Origin: [Clostridium] citroniae WAL-17108
GTDB lineage: Bacteria; Bacillota; Clostridia; Lachnospirales; Lachnospiraceae
Direction of reading: 5' to 3'
Assembly: GCF_000233455.1 (NCBI RefSeq)
Contig: NZ_JH376420.1
Coordinates: forward strand, 1,727,777 to 1,791,776
DNA length: 64,000 nucleotides
Below the pieces are notes generated by a model that was given only the letters and a program-made list of their open reading frames with translations, was not told where the DNA came from and searched no databases. Below, in pieces: positions 62,306 through 64,000 of this stretch (its first letter is position 1; each line of letters begins with the position of its first letter). Both the position numbers and the translations under genes were made by a program.

Positions 62306-63748
62306 CTATTGTACTGAAAGAAATTCTTTTACGATCCGGTTGACCATGGCCGGGTCCGCCTTGCCTTTCATGGCCCGCATGGTCTGGCCCACCAAAAAGC
62401 CCATGGCCCTTTCCTTTCCGTTCTTATAGTCCTCCACGGACTGGGGGTTGGCTGCGATCACATCCTCCACTGCGCGTTTTAAGGCGCCCTCATCATTGAC
62501 CACCTTAAGCCCGTGCTCCGTCACGTAAGCCCGGGGATCCACGTCATTCATGAATATTTCCTCAAACACGGATTTGGCCACGGTCCTGTTGATCTCTGAT
62601 CCTTCCACCATGGCGATCAGGGCTGCCAGATTGGAAGGTGAGAACCGGATGTCATCTACATCCATCCCCTGCTCCTTTAACAGCCTCATGGCCTCCACCA
62701 TCAGCCAGTTGGACACCTCCTTGGGCCTGTTACACAGCGCCACGGTCTCCTCAAACAGGTCAGCCATATGCTTGGAACTGGTGATCAGATCCGCGTCATA
62801 TGCGGGCAGACCGTACTCCGCCATGTAACGGCTGATCTTTTCAGTGCGCAGCTCCGGCTGCTGTGCCCTGACGCGGGCGATCCACTCATCGCTAATGACA
62901 ACAGGCGCCAGGTCCGGGTCCGGAAAATACCGGTAATCCTGGGCATCCTCCTTGGAGCGCATGGCCCTGGAGCTCTCTTTGTTGTCATCCCAGCGGCGTG
63001 TCTCCTGGATGACCCTTTTCCCCTCCTCCAAACGCTCGATCTGACGCTTTCTCTCCCCCTCAATGGCCCTTGCAATGGCTTTAAAGGAGTTAAGGTTCTT
63101 CATTTCCGTCCTGGTCCCCAGTTCACGGGTTCCCGCTTCGCGGACAGACAGGTTCACATCCGCGCGCATGGACCCCTCCTGCAATTTGCAGTCGGAGGCG
63201 CCCAGGTACTGGATGATCAGGCGCAGCTTTTCAAGGTAGGCAATGACCTCCTGTGCATTTCTCATATCCGGCTCTGATACGATCTCGATCAGGGGCACGC
63301 CGCTTCGGTTGTAGTCCACCAGAGAGCAGTCCTCCCACTCATCATGGATCAGCTTTCCCGCGTCCTCCTCCATATGGATCTCATGGATCCCCACCTTTTT
63401 TGCCACCCCTGAGGGCGTCTCTATCTCCACCCAGCCGTGGCGGCATATGGGCAGGTACAGCTGGGATATCTGATAGTTTTGGGGATTATCCGGATAAAAG
63501 TAGTTCTTCCGGTCAAATTTACAGTACTGGTTGATCTCACAGTTGGTGGCAAGGCCCACGGCCAGCGCATATTCCACCACCTGGCGGTTCAGCACGGGAA
63601 GGGAACCCGGCATACCGGTGCACACCGGACAGGTGTGGGTGTTGGGGGCGCCGCCGAATTCAGTGGAACAGGAGCAGAAGATCTTGGTTTTGGTGGCCAG
63701 CTCCACATGGACCTCCAAACCAATGACGGTTTCATACTGTTTACTCAT
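62306..63748 (-). CDS. gatB: Asp-tRNA(Asn)/Glu-tRNA(Gln) amidotransferase subunit B
   Basis: A 480-residue GatB, the kinase and tRNA-binding subunit that activates Glu-tRNA(Gln) or Asp-tRNA(Asn) for amidation. It starts [50 protein letters not shown], with the zinc-site cysteines visible, then [42 protein letters not shown]. The C-terminal YqeY-like tail ends [29 protein letters not shown]. It overlaps gatA by 4 bases (ATGA). Full length. Confidence 0.98.
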   Translation of the reverse strand: MSKQYETVIGLEVHVELATKTKIFCSCSTEFGGAPNTHTCPVCTGMPGSLPVLNRQVVEYALAVGLATNCEINQYCKFDRKNYFYPDNPQNYQISQLYLPICRHGWVEIETPSGVAKKVGIHEIHMEEDAGKLIHDEWEDCSLVDYNRSGVPLIEIVSEPDMRNAQEVIAYLEKLRLIIQYLGASDCKLQEGSMRADVNLSVREAGTRELGTRTEMKNLNSFKAIARAIEGERKRQIERLEEGKRVIQETRRWDDNKESSRAMRSKEDAQDYRYFPDPDLAPVVISDEWIARVRAQQPELRTEKISRYMAEYGLPAYDADLITSSKHMADLFEETVALCNRPKEVSNWLMVEAMRLLKEQGMDVDDIRFSPSNLAALIAMVEGSEINRTVAKSVFEEIFMNDVDPRAYVTEHGLKVVNDEGALKRAVEDVIAANPQSVEDYKNGKERAMGFLVGQTMRAMKGKADPAMVNRIVKEFLSVQ

Positions 63749-64000
63749 AATGTTCCCTCCTCCCTTGCTCCTCCCGCTGTCAGGGACGGAGCCGTAAAGT
63801 CGTGTGCGCTCTCATAGGCATAGGCTGCGCGGATGATATTCTTCTCCTTAAAGCAGTCTCCGATCAGCTGAAGGCCGATGGGAAGCCCTTTTGAATCCAT
63901 CCCGCAGGGTACGGTGATGCCCGGGAGTCCCGCCAGGTTTACGGATATGGTATAGATGTCCCCCAGGTACATTTTTAACGGGTCCTTAAGGGATTCACCC
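63745..64000 (-). CDS. gatA: Glu-tRNA(Gln) amidotransferase subunit A, 3' end (cut by window edge)
   Basis: The last 84 or so codons of gatA, running off the right edge. The visible stretch [61 protein letters not shown] is the conserved C-terminal region of the amidase-family subunit that releases ammonia from glutamine. The Ser-Ser-Lys active site lies outside the window. Gene order gatA-gatB with coupled translation is standard. Confidence 0.96.
   Translation of the reverse strand, partial: GESLKDPLKMYLGDIYTISVNLAGLPGITVPCGMDSKGLPIGLQLIGDCFKEKNIIRAAYAYESAHDFTAPSLTAGGAREEGTL

Noticed and set aside
1-64000. tRNA, rRNA, transposase, integrase or prophage genes
   Set aside because: None could be recognised on either strand; the region reads as stable chromosome.

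Overview
This window looks like chromosomal DNA of an anaerobic Gram-positive Clostridia, most likely a Lachnospiraceae member close to Enterocloster / the old Clostridium bolteae-clostridioforme group. The evidence is the fairly high GC content, strong AGGAGG ribosome binding sites, gatCAB, Rex- and Lrp-type control, CaiB/BaiF CoA-transferases with Etf and acyl-CoA dehydrogenases, and TolC-like proteins in an apparently monoderm genome. Species-level placement is inference. No rRNA, tRNA, prophage, transposase or CRISPR array was recognised.

Layout. 1-290: three tandem 95-bp structured repeats; a partial array of the same family sits at 12561-12720 inside the arginine operon. 301-4174: potassium section, with a TrkH/KtrB channel subunit and, divergently, a shortened KdpD-type sensor kinase with a KdpE-type regulator, preceded by a leader bounded by a perfect 16-bp inverted repeat. 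4193-10142: a MacAB-like efflux operon read leftward (adaptor with a probable frameshift, ATPase, permease, two TolC-like proteins). 10422-17119: arginine biosynthesis, argC-GNAT-argJ-repeat-argB-argD leftward and argG rightward; argH lies apart at 32440. 17130-24683: a leftward unit of MoxR-type AAA+ ATPase, CobT/NorD-like VWA protein, giant Lhr-type helicase and a GNAT. 24852-26834: transketolase. 27097-31511: a Gld-like ABC exporter operon ending in a DUF4340 protein. 31553-39721: Crp/Fnr regulator, GtrA-YfhO-argH operon, and a probable Lrp-aminotransferase-ApbE operon.

39805-56076 is the metabolic island. One leftward operon (47284 to 40798) encodes two acyl-CoA dehydrogenases, EtfB, EtfA, an acyl-CoA ligase and a small protein that reads as a desulfoferrodoxin relative whose catalytic iron site has largely been lost. 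A second leftward operon (56076 to 47962) encodes an OFA-type MFS transporter, two CaiB/BaiF CoA-transferases, an SDR, a zinc alcohol dehydrogenase, a second permease and a LysR regulator. A hotdog thioesterase is divergent from the first operon. Both operons start from near-identical promoter modules. Together they suggest uptake, CoA activation and redox conversion of an unidentified organic acid, with electrons passing through Etf. No enoyl-CoA hydratase or thiolase is present, which argues against ordinary beta-oxidation.

56461-64000: hflK-hflC, an iron alcohol dehydrogenase under a likely Rex operator, a small membrane protein, a class I aminotransferase, gatB, and the 3' end of gatA cut by the window edge.
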